Source of the DNA: JANNBN01 sp963763885
GTDB taxonomy: Bacteria; Actinomycetota; Acidimicrobiia; Acidimicrobiales; JANYDT01
NCBI GenBank assembly: GCA_963763885.1
Contig: CAVXQD010000001.1
Location: 124,001 to 188,000 of the forward strand
Reading direction: 5' to 3'
DNA: 64,000 bases
The translations under genes were made by a program, and so were the position numbers. Positions 50,889 to 58,902 of the stretch are shown here, piece by piece; the first letter of the stretch is position 1; each line of letters starts with the position of its first letter. Below the pieces are notes generated by a model that was given only the letters and a program-made list of their open reading frames with translations, had not been told where the DNA came from and made no database searches.

Positions 50889-51870
50889 GCTGAACGTGGG
50901 ACCGCGACAGGTGTGAGTCTCGCGACGTCTGAACGTCGACCGTCTTTTGAACCGGGTGAAGCGGGTTGGCTGCGACGCAACCGGGTAGGCCGAAAGAGTA
51001 CACCTTGTTGTTTGGTGTGCCGAAGAGCGTGTAGCCAGATCCCCAGAACAATCGCCCTTCGGAGATCGCAGCACCTGACAGACAGGCGCCGCCGCTTGCG
51101 AAGCTCCAGAGGATCTGGCCGGTCGCGCCACTCAATGCGTACATATGACCTTGTGCGTCGAGGGTGCATCCGTACACAACACCGTTGGCTGTTGTCACGG
51201 GCCCAGACGACCCGCCCCCGAAGGCTGACCCACCCTCATTAGGGGTCTGCCACAACAGCTGGCCGGTGGCAGGATCAATGGCGCTCCCCATGCCCTCGGT
51301 CGTCGGGGTGGAACTCCCCAGCGGTGTGAACGGAATGTGGTTGCTGTTCGGGTTCGCCGTGTAAATGCGCTGGTTGTCAACGGCCGAGCCCCACTGCAGG
51401 CCACCAGCTGTTCCACCAGGGCCAGCTTGGGTCACCCAACGAATCGCTCCGGTGTCTGCGTTGAGTGTCCAATACTGGCCGCTCTTCTGACCGGCTCCGA
51501 CTACGTCGACAGAACGGTTGCCGTCCTTCTCGCTGAATAGTGCTGGCGCCTGCCCGAAGTCAAAGTCCGGACCCGATGGCGATGGACAGTTGGACCCGTC
51601 GCCGAGGAACGGAATGCAGTCGACAGTCCAGGCGTCGAAACCGATCATCCGCGTCGTCCACCGAACAGCACCCGTTTTCATGTCGAGTGCCAGCACCGAG
51701 TCGAAGTAGTCGTTGGCCGGTAGGCAGGCCTGTCGTGCGGCTGGGTTGTCGCCTGCATCTGCAATGCACTGAAGCGTCGCTGCCGGTGCGTCGTAGTTGT
51801 TTCCGGTGGCGATGTAGACCTGTCCGCGCTTCGTGTCGACCCCGTGTCCAACCTCCACAAGTTTGTGGGC
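50851..51870 (-). pseudogene. 5'-truncated PQQ-type beta-propeller protein
   Basis: The frame reads GVDTKRGQVYIATGNNYDAP, TYWTLNADTGAIRW, IDPATGQLLWQTPNEGG, MYALSGATGQILWSFASGG: five or more tryptophan-docking (PQQ-enzyme) propeller repeats, followed by an unusual tail. Proteins of this kind (alcohol or polyvinyl-alcohol dehydrogenases) need a signal peptide and N-terminal blades, all absent: the sequence starts abruptly near 51870, where the translation changes from plausible to foreign. The 3' end overlaps the amidohydrolase end antisense, and the last ~35 codons are not propeller-like. Probably a non-functional fragment. Confidence 0.65.
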
Positions 51871-51930
51871 AATATAACTCAAAAGGAACCTTGATTCCAC
51901 AAGTATTTGGTTCCTGGGGCTCCCTCACGT

Positions 51931-52614
51931 TCAGCCCGCTCTCGACGAAGTTCGGAGTCGCAGTGCGGTTCCGACAGCGATGGCGGCGGCGAGCTGTGCG
52001 CCGATGAAAGCGCCGGCAGAAGCGGGCTGGATGCCGGCGTAGGTGCTTGTGAGGGAACGGGCGATGGTTGCGGCGGGGTTGATAAGTGCAGTTGATGGCG
52101 TGACCCAGAAACCTATGCCCACGTACATCGATGTCGTGGCCGCTGCGCGAAGGTCATCGAAGTGGCTGGTGAGAGTGCCGAGTTTGAGGAGTATCGCGGT
52201 TGCGAGGACTTCTCCGATAACTGCCTTGGTGGCGGCTCGCTGCTGAGTTCCTACCTGGAACGTGGCGGTGCTGAAGAACGTGTTTGCGAGGAGTACGCCG
52301 ACAGTTGCACCAATGGTTTGTGCGGCGACGAAGCTGAGGGCGCGAGTGGTCTTGAGGTTCTTGGCAATGACGTCGTGAAGAACCGCGGCTGGGTTGAGGT
52401 AAGCACCGGTCCTTCCTCTGGCGATGCTGATTGCGATGATGAGCGCCGCGACGGTGGCGAGGCTGTTGACGAGGAGTTGAAGGCCTTCGTTGTCCGGACT
52501 GAGTTGCTGGATTCGTGCTCCAGAAGCGACGACCACGAACAGCACCGCCCCCGTTGCAACAGCCTCAATGAGCGCTGAAGCCAGAAGCGCTCGTTTTGGG
52601 CAGGTCGTGGTCAT
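51931..52614 (-). CDS. MIP-family channel (aquaglyceroporin-like)
   Basis: A 227-residue membrane protein from ATG 52612-52614, with two NPA boxes, AYLNPAAVLHDVI and ALINPAATIARSLT, each expected to line the pore, and six hydrophobic segments. Size fits the MIP family. The ATG overlaps the rhodanese stop (ATGA), so it is co-translated with that gene in an arsenic-type operon; aquaglyceroporins in such operons conduct trivalent arsenicals such as As(III) or methylarsenite, typically outward. Selectivity here is inferred from context. Confidence 0.85.
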   Translation of the reverse strand: MTTTCPKRALLASALIEAVATGAVLFVVVASGARIQQLSPDNEGLQLLVNSLATVAALIIAISIARGRTGAYLNPAAVLHDVIAKNLKTTRALSFVAAQTIGATVGVLLANTFFSTATFQVGTQQRAATKAVIGEVLATAILLKLGTLTSHFDDLRAAATTSMYVGIGFWVTPSTALINPAATIARSLTSTYAGIQPASAGAFIGAQLAAAIAVGTALRLRTSSRAG

Positions 52615-53018
52615 GGGTGGGGTGTGTCGCTGGTTTTGGATGGCGCGGCGTTTGGTGCCTGGAGCGGGCGGTTGCTGGTCCATTCGGCGAGGCCGCCAGG
52701 GAAGCGTGCGACGTTGCTCCAACCTCGGCTGATGAGGTGTTCGGCGGCGATTGCGGATCCGGTGCACGCATTGTCGGTGCAATAGATGACGACGCGGGTG
52801 TCGGTTCCGGCGGAGGCGTGTTCACGGAGGTCGGCGTCTATGTTGTACCAGTCGATCGGGATGGCGGCGGGCACGTGGGCTCGTGTGAAGAGCCCTGGTC
52901 CTTGCGCGTCGAGTACGACGGTCGCTGGGTCGTGGAGTGCTGCGGTGAACGCGGCGAGATCGATCTCTTCCGGTTTGGTGGCAGCGTTGTTGGCGTCGTT
53001 GTTGGGTTTGTTCTTCAT
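52611..53018 (-). CDS. rhodanese-like protein
   Basis: A 135-residue single rhodanese-domain protein (EIDLAAFTAALHDPATVVLD, RAHVPAAIPIDWYN, DTRVVIYCTDNACTGSAIAA-EHLISRGWSNVARFPGGLAEW). The active-site Cys is in YCTDNACTGS. Rhodaneses transfer sulfane sulfur or act as arsenate-reductase-like thiol proteins. It sits between arsI/cadI and the channel in one operon. No signal peptide; cytosolic. Confidence 0.85.
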   Translation of the reverse strand: MKNKPNNDANNAATKPEEIDLAAFTAALHDPATVVLDAQGPGLFTRAHVPAAIPIDWYNIDADLREHASAGTDTRVVIYCTDNACTGSAIAAEHLISRGWSNVARFPGGLAEWTSNRPLQAPNAAPSKTSDTPHP

Positions 53019-53118
53019 GGGTTATGTGCCTGCTAGCGCCCGCGCTCGTCTGGTCACGGCTTTCGACGTGGGCCTGCAACGGAAAGCGGCGCAACGAGTC
53101 ATCGGTCGGTCGGGAGCG

Positions 53119-53508
53119 TCAGTGGGCCCGAGCGCCGAAGTCCTCGGTGCTGGCCAGCACCGTGTAAATCTCGAAAGGCACGCCATCGGCATCTTGGGTC
53201 CACACTTTGTCTTGGGTGGCGTAGCAACAGGTGTGAGTTTCGTCGACCTTGAAGGGGAGCCCTTTGACGCGAAGGTCTTCGGCGGCTGCCGCGACGTCGT
53301 TGGTGGAGTCGACCTCGATACCGATGTGGTTGATCGATCCGGGTGTTCCTTCGTTCTCGATCAGGACAAGCTTGAGTGGCGGGTTGGTGATCGCGAAGTT
53401 CGCGTATCCGGGCCGACGTTTGGCTGGTTGCGTGTCGAACAGGGTTGAGTAGAAGGTGACCGCGGCATCGACGTCGGCGACGTTGAGTGAAAGTTGGAAT
53501 CGGTTCAT
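53119..53508 (-). CDS. arsI: ArsI/CadI-type VOC protein (organoarsenical C-As lyase family)
   Basis: A 129-residue VOC protein starting MNRFQLSLNVADVDAAVTFY. The block TQPAKRRPGYANFAITNPPL followed by KLVLIENEGTPGSINHIGIE and the vicinal cysteine pair in DETHTCCYATQDKVWTQDAD are the signature of the ArsI/CadI family; the CC pair binds trivalent arsenicals or heavy metals. Family enzymes cleave the carbon-arsenic bond of trivalent organoarsenicals using Fe(II). The terminal FEIYTVLAS segment carries the Glu ligand. Divergent from arsR; gene symbol given by family, activity not proven. Confidence 0.88.
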   Translation of the reverse strand: MNRFQLSLNVADVDAAVTFYSTLFDTQPAKRRPGYANFAITNPPLKLVLIENEGTPGSINHIGIEVDSTNDVAAAAEDLRVKGLPFKVDETHTCCYATQDKVWTQDADGVPFEIYTVLASTEDFGARAH

Positions 53509-53547
53509 GGCGTTGAGCTCCTTGTAGAAGTAGACTGAGTACATGAA

Positions 53548-53563
53548 TACACGAGTCCGTGTA
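53548..53563. promoter_or_regulatory. ArsR-type operator candidate
   Basis: Inverted repeat TACACG-AGTC-CGTGTA (6-base perfect arms) lies just upstream of the likely ATG of arsR at 53591 and between the divergent arsI and arsR. A pair of such half-sites in the gap between divergent resistance genes suits an ArsR repressor. Confidence 0.5.
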
Positions 53564-53590
53564 AATGTGTCAAGCGCGAAGTCCCCGACC

Positions 53591-53902
53591 ATGGACGCAG
53601 GCGTGCTCGCCGACGGTCACGCCGACGCCCTTGCGGGGGTGTTCAAGATGTTGGCCAACGACACCCGCCTCCGGGTGCTGCGCTACATCCAGATCCACGA
53701 CGAGGTCCGCCTGACCGACCTGGCCGCCGCCCTCGAACTCACCCCGCAAGCAACCTCGAATCAACTCCAACGTCTCGCTGACCGCCGACTTGTCACGTCA
53801 CGTCGCGACGGCAACGCGGTCTACTACCGACTCCTCGACCCCTGCATCGCTGGCATCCTCGATCTCGCAGTCTGCGTGATCGCCACCGACTCAAGTCCCT
53901 GA
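53591..53902 (+). CDS. ArsR/SmtB-family metalloregulator
   Basis: About 103 residues from ATG 53591 (MDAGVLADGHADALAGVFKM); the frame opens at 53543, but that start would place the operator inside the gene. The winged helix is complete (LANDTRLRVLRYIQIHDEVR-LTDLAAALELTPQATSNQLQ-RLADRRLVTSRRDGNAVYYR). Two Cys near the C-terminus (LDPCIAGILDLAVCVIATDS) could be the arsenic/metal-sensing site. It should repress the divergent arsI-rhodanese-channel operon until a metal or arsenical binds. Confidence 0.85.
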   Translation: MDAGVLADGHADALAGVFKMLANDTRLRVLRYIQIHDEVRLTDLAAALELTPQATSNQLQRLADRRLVTSRRDGNAVYYRLLDPCIAGILDLAVCVIATDSSP

Positions 53903-54053
53903 CCGCTAGCTCTCAGGGACGTCGTCGGTACGTCAAAAGCGAAAGGTGGCTACTACGAATAGGCGGCGTCGCTCATGACGGACTAACCGAGTCGACCAGC
54001 CACAGTGCTCCAGTAGCAGCATCGCTTGGCGACGAAGCGGTCATACTCGCACG

Positions 54054-55028
54054 TCACTCTCGGCCGAGTATTTCCGTAAGCATGCGGATGAATTTCGGTT
54101 CGTCGGCGTCGATGGCGAAGTGGACGTTGGCAGGCTTGCTTGGGCGTGTGCGAAAGTCGCAGACGGTTCGTCCGTCGGACAGCTCTGCGTTCACCTCTAC
54201 GTCGACCGGGATGAACTGGGTCGTGAGGATGGTTGGGTCGATGATGGCGCACACGGCGAGGGCGTCGTGGATGGGCGCCACACCGGTTCGGTGCAGGATC
54301 GGCTGCGTCGCTTCGTAGCCAGCAATGCGTTGAAGGACGAATCGTGCCGCGGCTTCACCGGCCGGCGTGCCGAGGTTGCGAAGTAGTTGGGCGTCGTCCG
54401 TGGAAAGGAGGGCGCGATGAGTGGCGTCCAGTGGAACCATTCGAATTGGCCTGCCGCAGTTGATGACGACCCTCGCCGCTTCGGGGTCGATCATGATGTT
54501 GAACTCCGCTGTGGGCGTGAGGTTCCCCATCTGGTGCGCGCCTCCCATCATCACGATTTCCGGGATCGCGTCCAAGATGCGCGGTTCCTTCTGAATGGCC
54601 ATCGCGATATTGGTCAGCGGGCCAACGGGGCACAGCACGATGTCACCGTCCGACGCAAGGTACGTGTCGATGAGCCAGTCGACCGCATGCTCTGGTCGGA
54701 GTGTGGCGCCACGTGAGCACGGTGGAAGGTCCAGCAGGTTCTTGTGGATGATTGCCGCCATGCCGATGGCCGTCTGCGTCCGGACAATTGGCCGATCCAT
54801 ACCTCGGAAAACAGGAGTCTCCGGCATCCCAATCCAGTCGAACACGCGCAAGGTGTTCTCCGTTGTGTACTCGACCCCGGTGTTGCCATTAACGGTTGTG
54901 GCGCCGACCAGTTCGATGTCGGGGGAGAGCGCTGCGGTCATCAGGGCGACGGCATCGTCGGTTCCCGTGTCAACGTCGAGGATCACTTTGGTCGGTATGG
55001 TCGGTATGGTCGGCATGGTCGGCATCAC
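54054..55028 (-). CDS. nucleoside hydrolase (IunH family)
   Basis: A 324-residue protein with the diagnostic calcium-binding N-terminus I-L-D-V-D-T-G-T-D-D-A (ends about residue 25) and family strands VELVGATTVNGNT, TPVFRGMDRPIV, VLCPVGPLTNIAMAI, IVMMGGAHQMGNLTPTAEFN and HDALAVCAIIDP with the C-terminal Asp of the Ca site. It cleaves the N-glycosidic bond of ribonucleosides. Its start is unusual: a four-fold 9-base repeat encodes (M/I)PT repeats before the catalytic domain, so any of three Met codons may be used. The gene begins two bases after a 2OG-Fe(II) oxygenase, forming an operon. Confidence 0.88.
   Translation of the reverse strand: MMPTMPTIPTIPTKVILDVDTGTDDAVALMTAALSPDIELVGATTVNGNTGVEYTTENTLRVFDWIGMPETPVFRGMDRPIVRTQTAIGMAAIIHKNLLDLPPCSRGATLRPEHAVDWLIDTYLASDGDIVLCPVGPLTNIAMAIQKEPRILDAIPEIVMMGGAHQMGNLTPTAEFNIMIDPEAARVVINCGRPIRMVPLDATHRALLSTDDAQLLRNLGTPAGEAAARFVLQRIAGYEATQPILHRTGVAPIHDALAVCAIIDPTILTTQFIPVDVEVNAELSDGRTVCDFRTRPSKPANVHFAIDADEPKFIRMLTEILGRE
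54990..55025. repeat. four-fold 9-bp tandem repeat at the nucleoside hydrolase start
   Basis: Units GGTCGGTAT, GGTCGGTAT, GGTCGGCAT, GGTCGGCAT. On the coding strand each unit encodes I-P-T or M-P-T. Repeat contraction would change the number of start codons, a possible slippage-driven variation. Confidence 0.8.
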
Positions 55029-55030
55029 CG

Positions 55031-55987
55031 TCAGGAAGTTGGTTGAGCGACGCGGTAGCGCGAGATCTGTGTGTCTTCTGTTCCTAAGTCCGCATAGTTA
55101 TCGGCGCCGCGTGCGTCGATGAACTCGCGGAACGAGAACGGCTCGTATCGAGGGACACCAGCGGCTATCTCGTTGATCGGCGCGATCACAGCGTCGCGGG
55201 CTGGGTTGAAGAAGTACGGAATGCTCATCCGCGTCGATGTTTTCATCGGCAGGACCCGGTGGAGGGCGGCGCGGTATCGATCGTTTGTCCAGACCTGCAT
55301 GCAGTCTGCAAGGTTGACCACGATGGTGCCGGGGCGAGGGTCCACATCGATCCAGCCGTGCTCTTCCGACTTTGCCTGCAGGCCCCCAACCTCATCCTGG
55401 ATGAGCAAGGTGAGGAGACCGAGATCGGTGTGTTCCCCGAGGGCAGTGTCGCCGAGGTCAGGCAATGCGACGCGCTCGGCTTCCGGAACCGGGTCGCCCA
55501 ACGTGTAGTTGTTGAGCCGCATGTTGCTTGCCCGGCGATCTCCGCTGCGCGATGTCGCGTCGGCATCGGACAAGCCGAGAGCGGCGAACACCAACTGCAA
55601 GGTTTGCTCGGCAAGTTGACTGCACGCGTCGTAGTGGGCAGTCATCTGATCGTGGAACTCGATCATCCCTTCGGGCCACCGGTTGTAACGGCGCGAGTGT
55701 CCTTCGCTCGGGTCGACGAAGTCGAAGACCTCCTTATGATCCCGGCGTCGCTTTGTGAGTTCCCGATCGTTGTATCCCAGCGGGTTCTTTGCGTCTCGGC
55801 GGACACTGTCCTTGAGCGAAGGATCTGCGGCGAAGAAGTCTGCACCGTTCCGAAACGTCTCGGCGATGACGTCGTCCAACCCGTGCCCCTCCAGCAAGAA
55901 GAACCCATGGTCGCGGCATGCCTTGTCGAGTTCTGCCAATGAGGTTGCATCGGGGTCACGAATGTCGACGGTTGGGACGAGGTCCAT
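55031..55987 (-). CDS. isopenicillin-N-synthase-type 2OG-Fe(II) oxygenase
   Basis: A 318-residue protein from ATG 55985-55987 (MDLVPTVDIRDPD). Fe site: His186-x-Asp188 (GEHTDLGLLTLLIQ) and His243 (ALHRVLPMK); the R-x-S 2OG motif is in TRMSIPYFFNP. The N-terminal DIOX_N-like region (ACRDHGFFLLEGHGLDDVIA, then NPLGYNDRELTKRRRDHKEV) completes the family pattern. Operon with a nucleoside hydrolase (two-base gap) suggests oxidation of a nucleoside or base, resembling fungal thymine-7-hydroxylase or nucleoside hydroxylase salvage, but this is an inference. The frame upstream to 56386 overlaps the divergent ArsR gene and is not used. Confidence 0.88.
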   Translation of the reverse strand: MDLVPTVDIRDPDATSLAELDKACRDHGFFLLEGHGLDDVIAETFRNGADFFAADPSLKDSVRRDAKNPLGYNDRELTKRRRDHKEVFDFVDPSEGHSRRYNRWPEGMIEFHDQMTAHYDACSQLAEQTLQLVFAALGLSDADATSRSGDRRASNMRLNNYTLGDPVPEAERVALPDLGDTALGEHTDLGLLTLLIQDEVGGLQAKSEEHGWIDVDPRPGTIVVNLADCMQVWTNDRYRAALHRVLPMKTSTRMSIPYFFNPARDAVIAPINEIAAGVPRYEPFSFREFIDARGADNYADLGTEDTQISRYRVAQPTS

Positions 55988-56065
55988 TGCTCGAACCGTA
56001 TGCCGCTGAACGTTCGCCCGGCAAGTACGGGCGGATGAGGTTGCGCTCGAAAGCGTCCTTATGTT

Positions 56066-56089
56066 ATGTATAACCGTATGGTTATACAT
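56066..56089. promoter_or_regulatory. perfect palindrome over the start of the ArsR-SRPBCC operon
   Basis: Arms ATGTATAACC and GGTTATACAT with spacer GTAT, 10-base perfect arms. It covers the two possible ATGs of the downstream ArsR gene (56066, 56078), so its occupancy would block expression. Self-regulation by that ArsR is the simplest reading. Confidence 0.7.
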
Positions 56090-56431
56090 CGTGGCTCCAA
56101 GGCAGAGAGCGTCGACGGCGTCTTCCACGCCTTGGCAGACTCGACCCGTCGGGACATGCTGCTCGCGTTGTTGTCGCAGGAGCATTCTGTTTCGGCGTTG
56201 GCCCGGCGTTATCCGATGAGCTTCGCTGCCGTGCACAAGCACGTCGCAGTGCTCGAGCGGGCGCATCTGGTCACGAAGCATCGACGTGGCCGCGAATCGA
56301 TGGTGCGGGCGAGTGGTGCCGGCTTGCACGACGCCCGGCTGACACTCGATGCATTCGAACAGCTGTGGCGAGATCGGGTGGAGCAAATGGACCGGATTCT
56401 CGCCGAGGATTCGCAGGATTTACAGGAATAG
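56066..56431 (+). CDS. ArsR-family regulator paired with SRPBCC protein
   Basis: A 121-residue protein (117 if the ATG at 56078, MVIHRGSK, is used). Winged helix: GVFHALADSTRRDMLLALLS-QEHSVSALARRYPMSFAAVH-KHVAVLERAHLVTKHRRGRE. There is no obvious metal-binding Cys pair. ArsR/SRPBCC operons are common: the regulator is followed by a START-like protein, here with the next gene starting 23 bases after its stop. The palindrome lies at its start. Confidence 0.85.
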   Translation: MYNRMVIHRGSKAESVDGVFHALADSTRRDMLLALLSQEHSVSALARRYPMSFAAVHKHVAVLERAHLVTKHRRGRESMVRASGAGLHDARLTLDAFEQLWRDRVEQMDRILAEDSQDLQE

Positions 56432-56454
56432 ATCCAAAGGAAAAGGAGACTGTT

Positions 56455-56949
56455 GTGCCAATCACTCATGTCGAAAAGGACCTCGCCGCACACACCATGA
56501 CGGTGTTTGCCGAGTTTGCTGCGCCAATCAACCGCGTGTGGGCGCTCTATGCCGACCCGCGGCAACTTGAACGAACCTGGGGTCCACCCGCTTGGCCGGC
56601 AACGGTTGTGGATCACGATCTCCGGGTCGGGGGAAAGGTCACGTATTTCATGACAGGACCCGACGGTGAAAAAGCGGCGGGCTACTGGAACGTGCTCGAA
56701 GTCGATGAACCACGCAGGTTCGTTGTCGATGATGGTTTCGCCGATGACTCGGGACAACCCAACATGGACTTGCCCATGACCAGGGTTGAGTTCCAGTTTG
56801 AGGAGCAGCCCGCTGGCAGAACCGCCATGAGGGTCACTTCCACGTTTGCGTCATCCGACGCAATGCAACAGTTGATCAACATGGGCATGGAAGAGGGCAT
56901 GCGCGAGGCGATGGGACAAATCGACGGCGTCCTGGCCGAGACACCTTGA
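56455..56949 (+). CDS. SRPBCC (AHSA1/START-like) family protein
   Basis: A 164-residue protein from GTG 56455, preceded by AAGGAG. The helix-grip fold includes MTVFAEFAAPINRVWALYAD-PRQLERTWGPPAWPATVVDH, HDLRVGGKVTYFMTGPDGEK, and a C-terminal helix MGMEEGMREAMGQIDGVLAE typical of the AHSA1-like family. Such proteins bind hydrophobic ligands. Partner of the preceding ArsR. Compare with the internally deleted relic at 36161-36406 (same family). Confidence 0.88.
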   Translation: MPITHVEKDLAAHTMTVFAEFAAPINRVWALYADPRQLERTWGPPAWPATVVDHDLRVGGKVTYFMTGPDGEKAAGYWNVLEVDEPRRFVVDDGFADDSGQPNMDLPMTRVEFQFEEQPAGRTAMRVTSTFASSDAMQQLINMGMEEGMREAMGQIDGVLAETP

Positions 56950-56979
56950 ACCCTTGCTGGTTGTGACGGTGGGCGGGCC

Positions 56980-57321
56980 TTAGGCGCGCAGAATCTTTTC
57001 CATCTTTTTGCCCTTGGCCAGCTCGTCGATCAGCTTGTCTAGGTAGCGGATCTTCTGCATCAGCGGATCGTCGATGTTCTCGACCCGCATCCCACACACC
57101 ACGCCGGTAATCAACGCGACGTTGGGGTTCAGATGAGCCTGGTTAAAGAATGCTTCAAAGGTGGTTTCTGCTTCCAGGAGTTCTCGCAGTTTCGCGTTGT
57201 CGAAACCCGTAAGCCAACTGATGATCTGGTCGACCTCAGCCTTGGTGCGCCCTTTCCGCTCAGCTTTCGCTACGTAGTGCGGGTACACCGCCGCAACGCT
57301 GGTTGTGAAGATTCGATGCAT
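56980..57321 (-). CDS. DUF2200 family protein
   Basis: A 113-residue protein that matches DUF2200 throughout: IFTTSVAAVYPHYVAKAERK, GRTKAEVDQIISWLTGFDNA, TFEAFFNQAHLNPNVALITG, VCGMRVENIDDPLMQKIRYL, DKLIDELAKGKKMEKILR. Function unknown. Start ATG 57319-57321. Divergent from PhyH gene. Confidence 0.92.
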   Translation of the reverse strand: MHRIFTTSVAAVYPHYVAKAERKGRTKAEVDQIISWLTGFDNAKLRELLEAETTFEAFFNQAHLNPNVALITGVVCGMRVENIDDPLMQKIRYLDKLIDELAKGKKMEKILRA

Positions 57322-57429
57322 CGTTCGAGTCTACGGATCACAACGCTGGAGTCGGGAAACCCTCGGGCTACGGGTTTGCCTGAAACCACACGGCTAGCGT
57401 GTGGCCGGTCTACCGATTGGAGCCAGAAC

Positions 57430-58275
57430 GTGAATGCGCAACAGCCAATGACTGGCTCTTCGGACGTTGGCCCGGGTTTGCCGGCGATCTCGGCCGATGA
57501 CGTTGCGGCGTTCCAACGCGACGGAGCTGTGGTCATCCGGGGAGCCTTCGCAGAATGGATCGACCGGTTACGCGAAGGTGTTGAACGCAACATGCAGGAG
57601 CCGGGAATCTACGCCGCAGAGAACGTCAAACCCGAAGAGGGACAGGGCCGCTTCTTCGACGACTATTGCAACTGGCAACGCATCCCAGAGTTCAGCGCCT
57701 TCGTGACGGAGTCACCTGCTGCTGAACTCGCCGGGGCCCTCATTCAGTCCGTAAGTGCACAGATCTTTCACGATCACGTGCTGGTGAAAGAGCCGGGCAC
57801 CCCGAAGCCGACCCCCTGGCATCAGGACATGCCGTACTACTGCGTCGACGGCACGCAAACCGTCAGCTACTGGATTCCTCTCGATCCGGTCACAACCGAG
57901 AACACGCTCCGCTTGGTGCAGGGTTCGCATCTTTGGCCAAAGCTGGTGCGGCCGGTGAAATGGGCTGCGGGCGAAGACTTCTACGCCAACGAGGCCGACT
58001 TCATGGACCTACCGGACATCGATGCCGGTGGGTACGACATCCTGGCGCCGGCGTTGGAACTGGGTGACGCAATCGCCTTCTCGTACCGCACCGTTCACGG
58101 CGCCAACGGCAATACCGGCTCGTCTCGGCGACGTGCTTTCTCGTGCCGCTTCGTTGGCGACGATGTCTGCTACATCCAACGTCCAGGGCGAACCTCGCCG
58201 CCGTATCCGGGTATCGGCCAGCAATCAGGGGAACGCCTCCGAGAGGACTGGTTTCCCACGGTGTGGCGCGCGTAA
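57430..58275 (+). CDS. PhyH-family Fe(II)/2OG dioxygenase
   Basis: A 281-residue protein from GTG 57430; ATG 57448 (MTGSSDVGPGLPAISADD) is an alternative. Triad: His131-x-Asp133 (TPWHQDMPYY) and His223 (RTVHGANGN); the block IFHDHVLVKEPGTPKPTPWH is shared with the first PhyH of the LacI operon (IYHDQALVKEPGGGHTPWHQ), indicating the same subfamily. The final Arg for 2OG lies in RRRAFSCRFVGDD. No clear operon neighbour here, so it may act independently of the sugar locus. Substrate unknown. Confidence 0.88.
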   Translation: MNAQQPMTGSSDVGPGLPAISADDVAAFQRDGAVVIRGAFAEWIDRLREGVERNMQEPGIYAAENVKPEEGQGRFFDDYCNWQRIPEFSAFVTESPAAELAGALIQSVSAQIFHDHVLVKEPGTPKPTPWHQDMPYYCVDGTQTVSYWIPLDPVTTENTLRLVQGSHLWPKLVRPVKWAAGEDFYANEADFMDLPDIDAGGYDILAPALELGDAIAFSYRTVHGANGNTGSSRRRAFSCRFVGDDVCYIQRPGRTSPPYPGIGQQSGERLREDWFPTVWRA

Positions 58276-58316
58276 ATCTAGCGCTTCAAGCGCTGGTGCC
58301 CGAGAACGGCCTCGCC

Positions 58317-58748
58317 CTACTTCACCGGTTCGAGAAATACGAGCGGGATTTCCCGTTTCGTCTTCGTCTGATACGTCGCATAGCTCTTGTACTTCGAGGT
58401 CACTTTGGGCCAGAGGTCTGCCCGCTCCGCAGCGGTGGCAACCCGTGCCCGCATCGGGACGGCTGCAGCCCCCTGAAGGGCAACCTTTACGTCGGTGTTG
58501 GCTATGAGGTTGAGGAACCAGGCCGGAGCCTGATCATCGCCGCCCCGAGACGCCACGATGATTAAGGAATCGCCCACCTGAATTGGCGAAGTCAACATGA
58601 CCGAACGTGCCGTGCCACTTTTGCGACCTGTGGTGGTGAGCTCCAACGCCTGCATTCCGCCCACGCTCCAGCCGACCTTGCCACCAGTCACCGTGAGCAG
58701 CGTCCGATGGATGGTGTTCATGGTCTTCAGTGCAAAGTCGCTGGGCAT
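58317..58748 (-). CDS. deazaflavin (F420)-dependent nitroreductase family protein
   Basis: A 143-residue split-barrel protein of the DDN/FDOR-A family: IHRTLLTVTGGKVGWSVGG-MQALELTTTGRKSGTARSV-MLTSPIQVGDSLIIVASRGG-DDQAPAWFLNLIANTDVKVA. The motif TTTGRKSGxxRxxxL is diagnostic for F420 binding. A second family member with a PPOX fold lies at 31348-31782, so the host probably makes F420. Short helix at the C-terminus. Convergent with PhyH. Confidence 0.92.
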   Translation of the reverse strand: MPSDFALKTMNTIHRTLLTVTGGKVGWSVGGMQALELTTTGRKSGTARSVMLTSPIQVGDSLIIVASRGGDDQAPAWFLNLIANTDVKVALQGAAAVPMRARVATAAERADLWPKVTSKYKSYATYQTKTKREIPLVFLEPVK

Positions 58749-58902
58749 GACGAGACGTTACGCCGCCGAACCAACAAACTGCGCGGTTGCGCCAAGCGTT
58801 GGACTTGTTGGCGGCGACGAGCCCTGTTTAGCTTCTGCTCGGAACGAGCTCCGCCCGACTCACAGCGATAACCAATGTTCGGCAACTCCCTAAGGACCAC
58901 TT

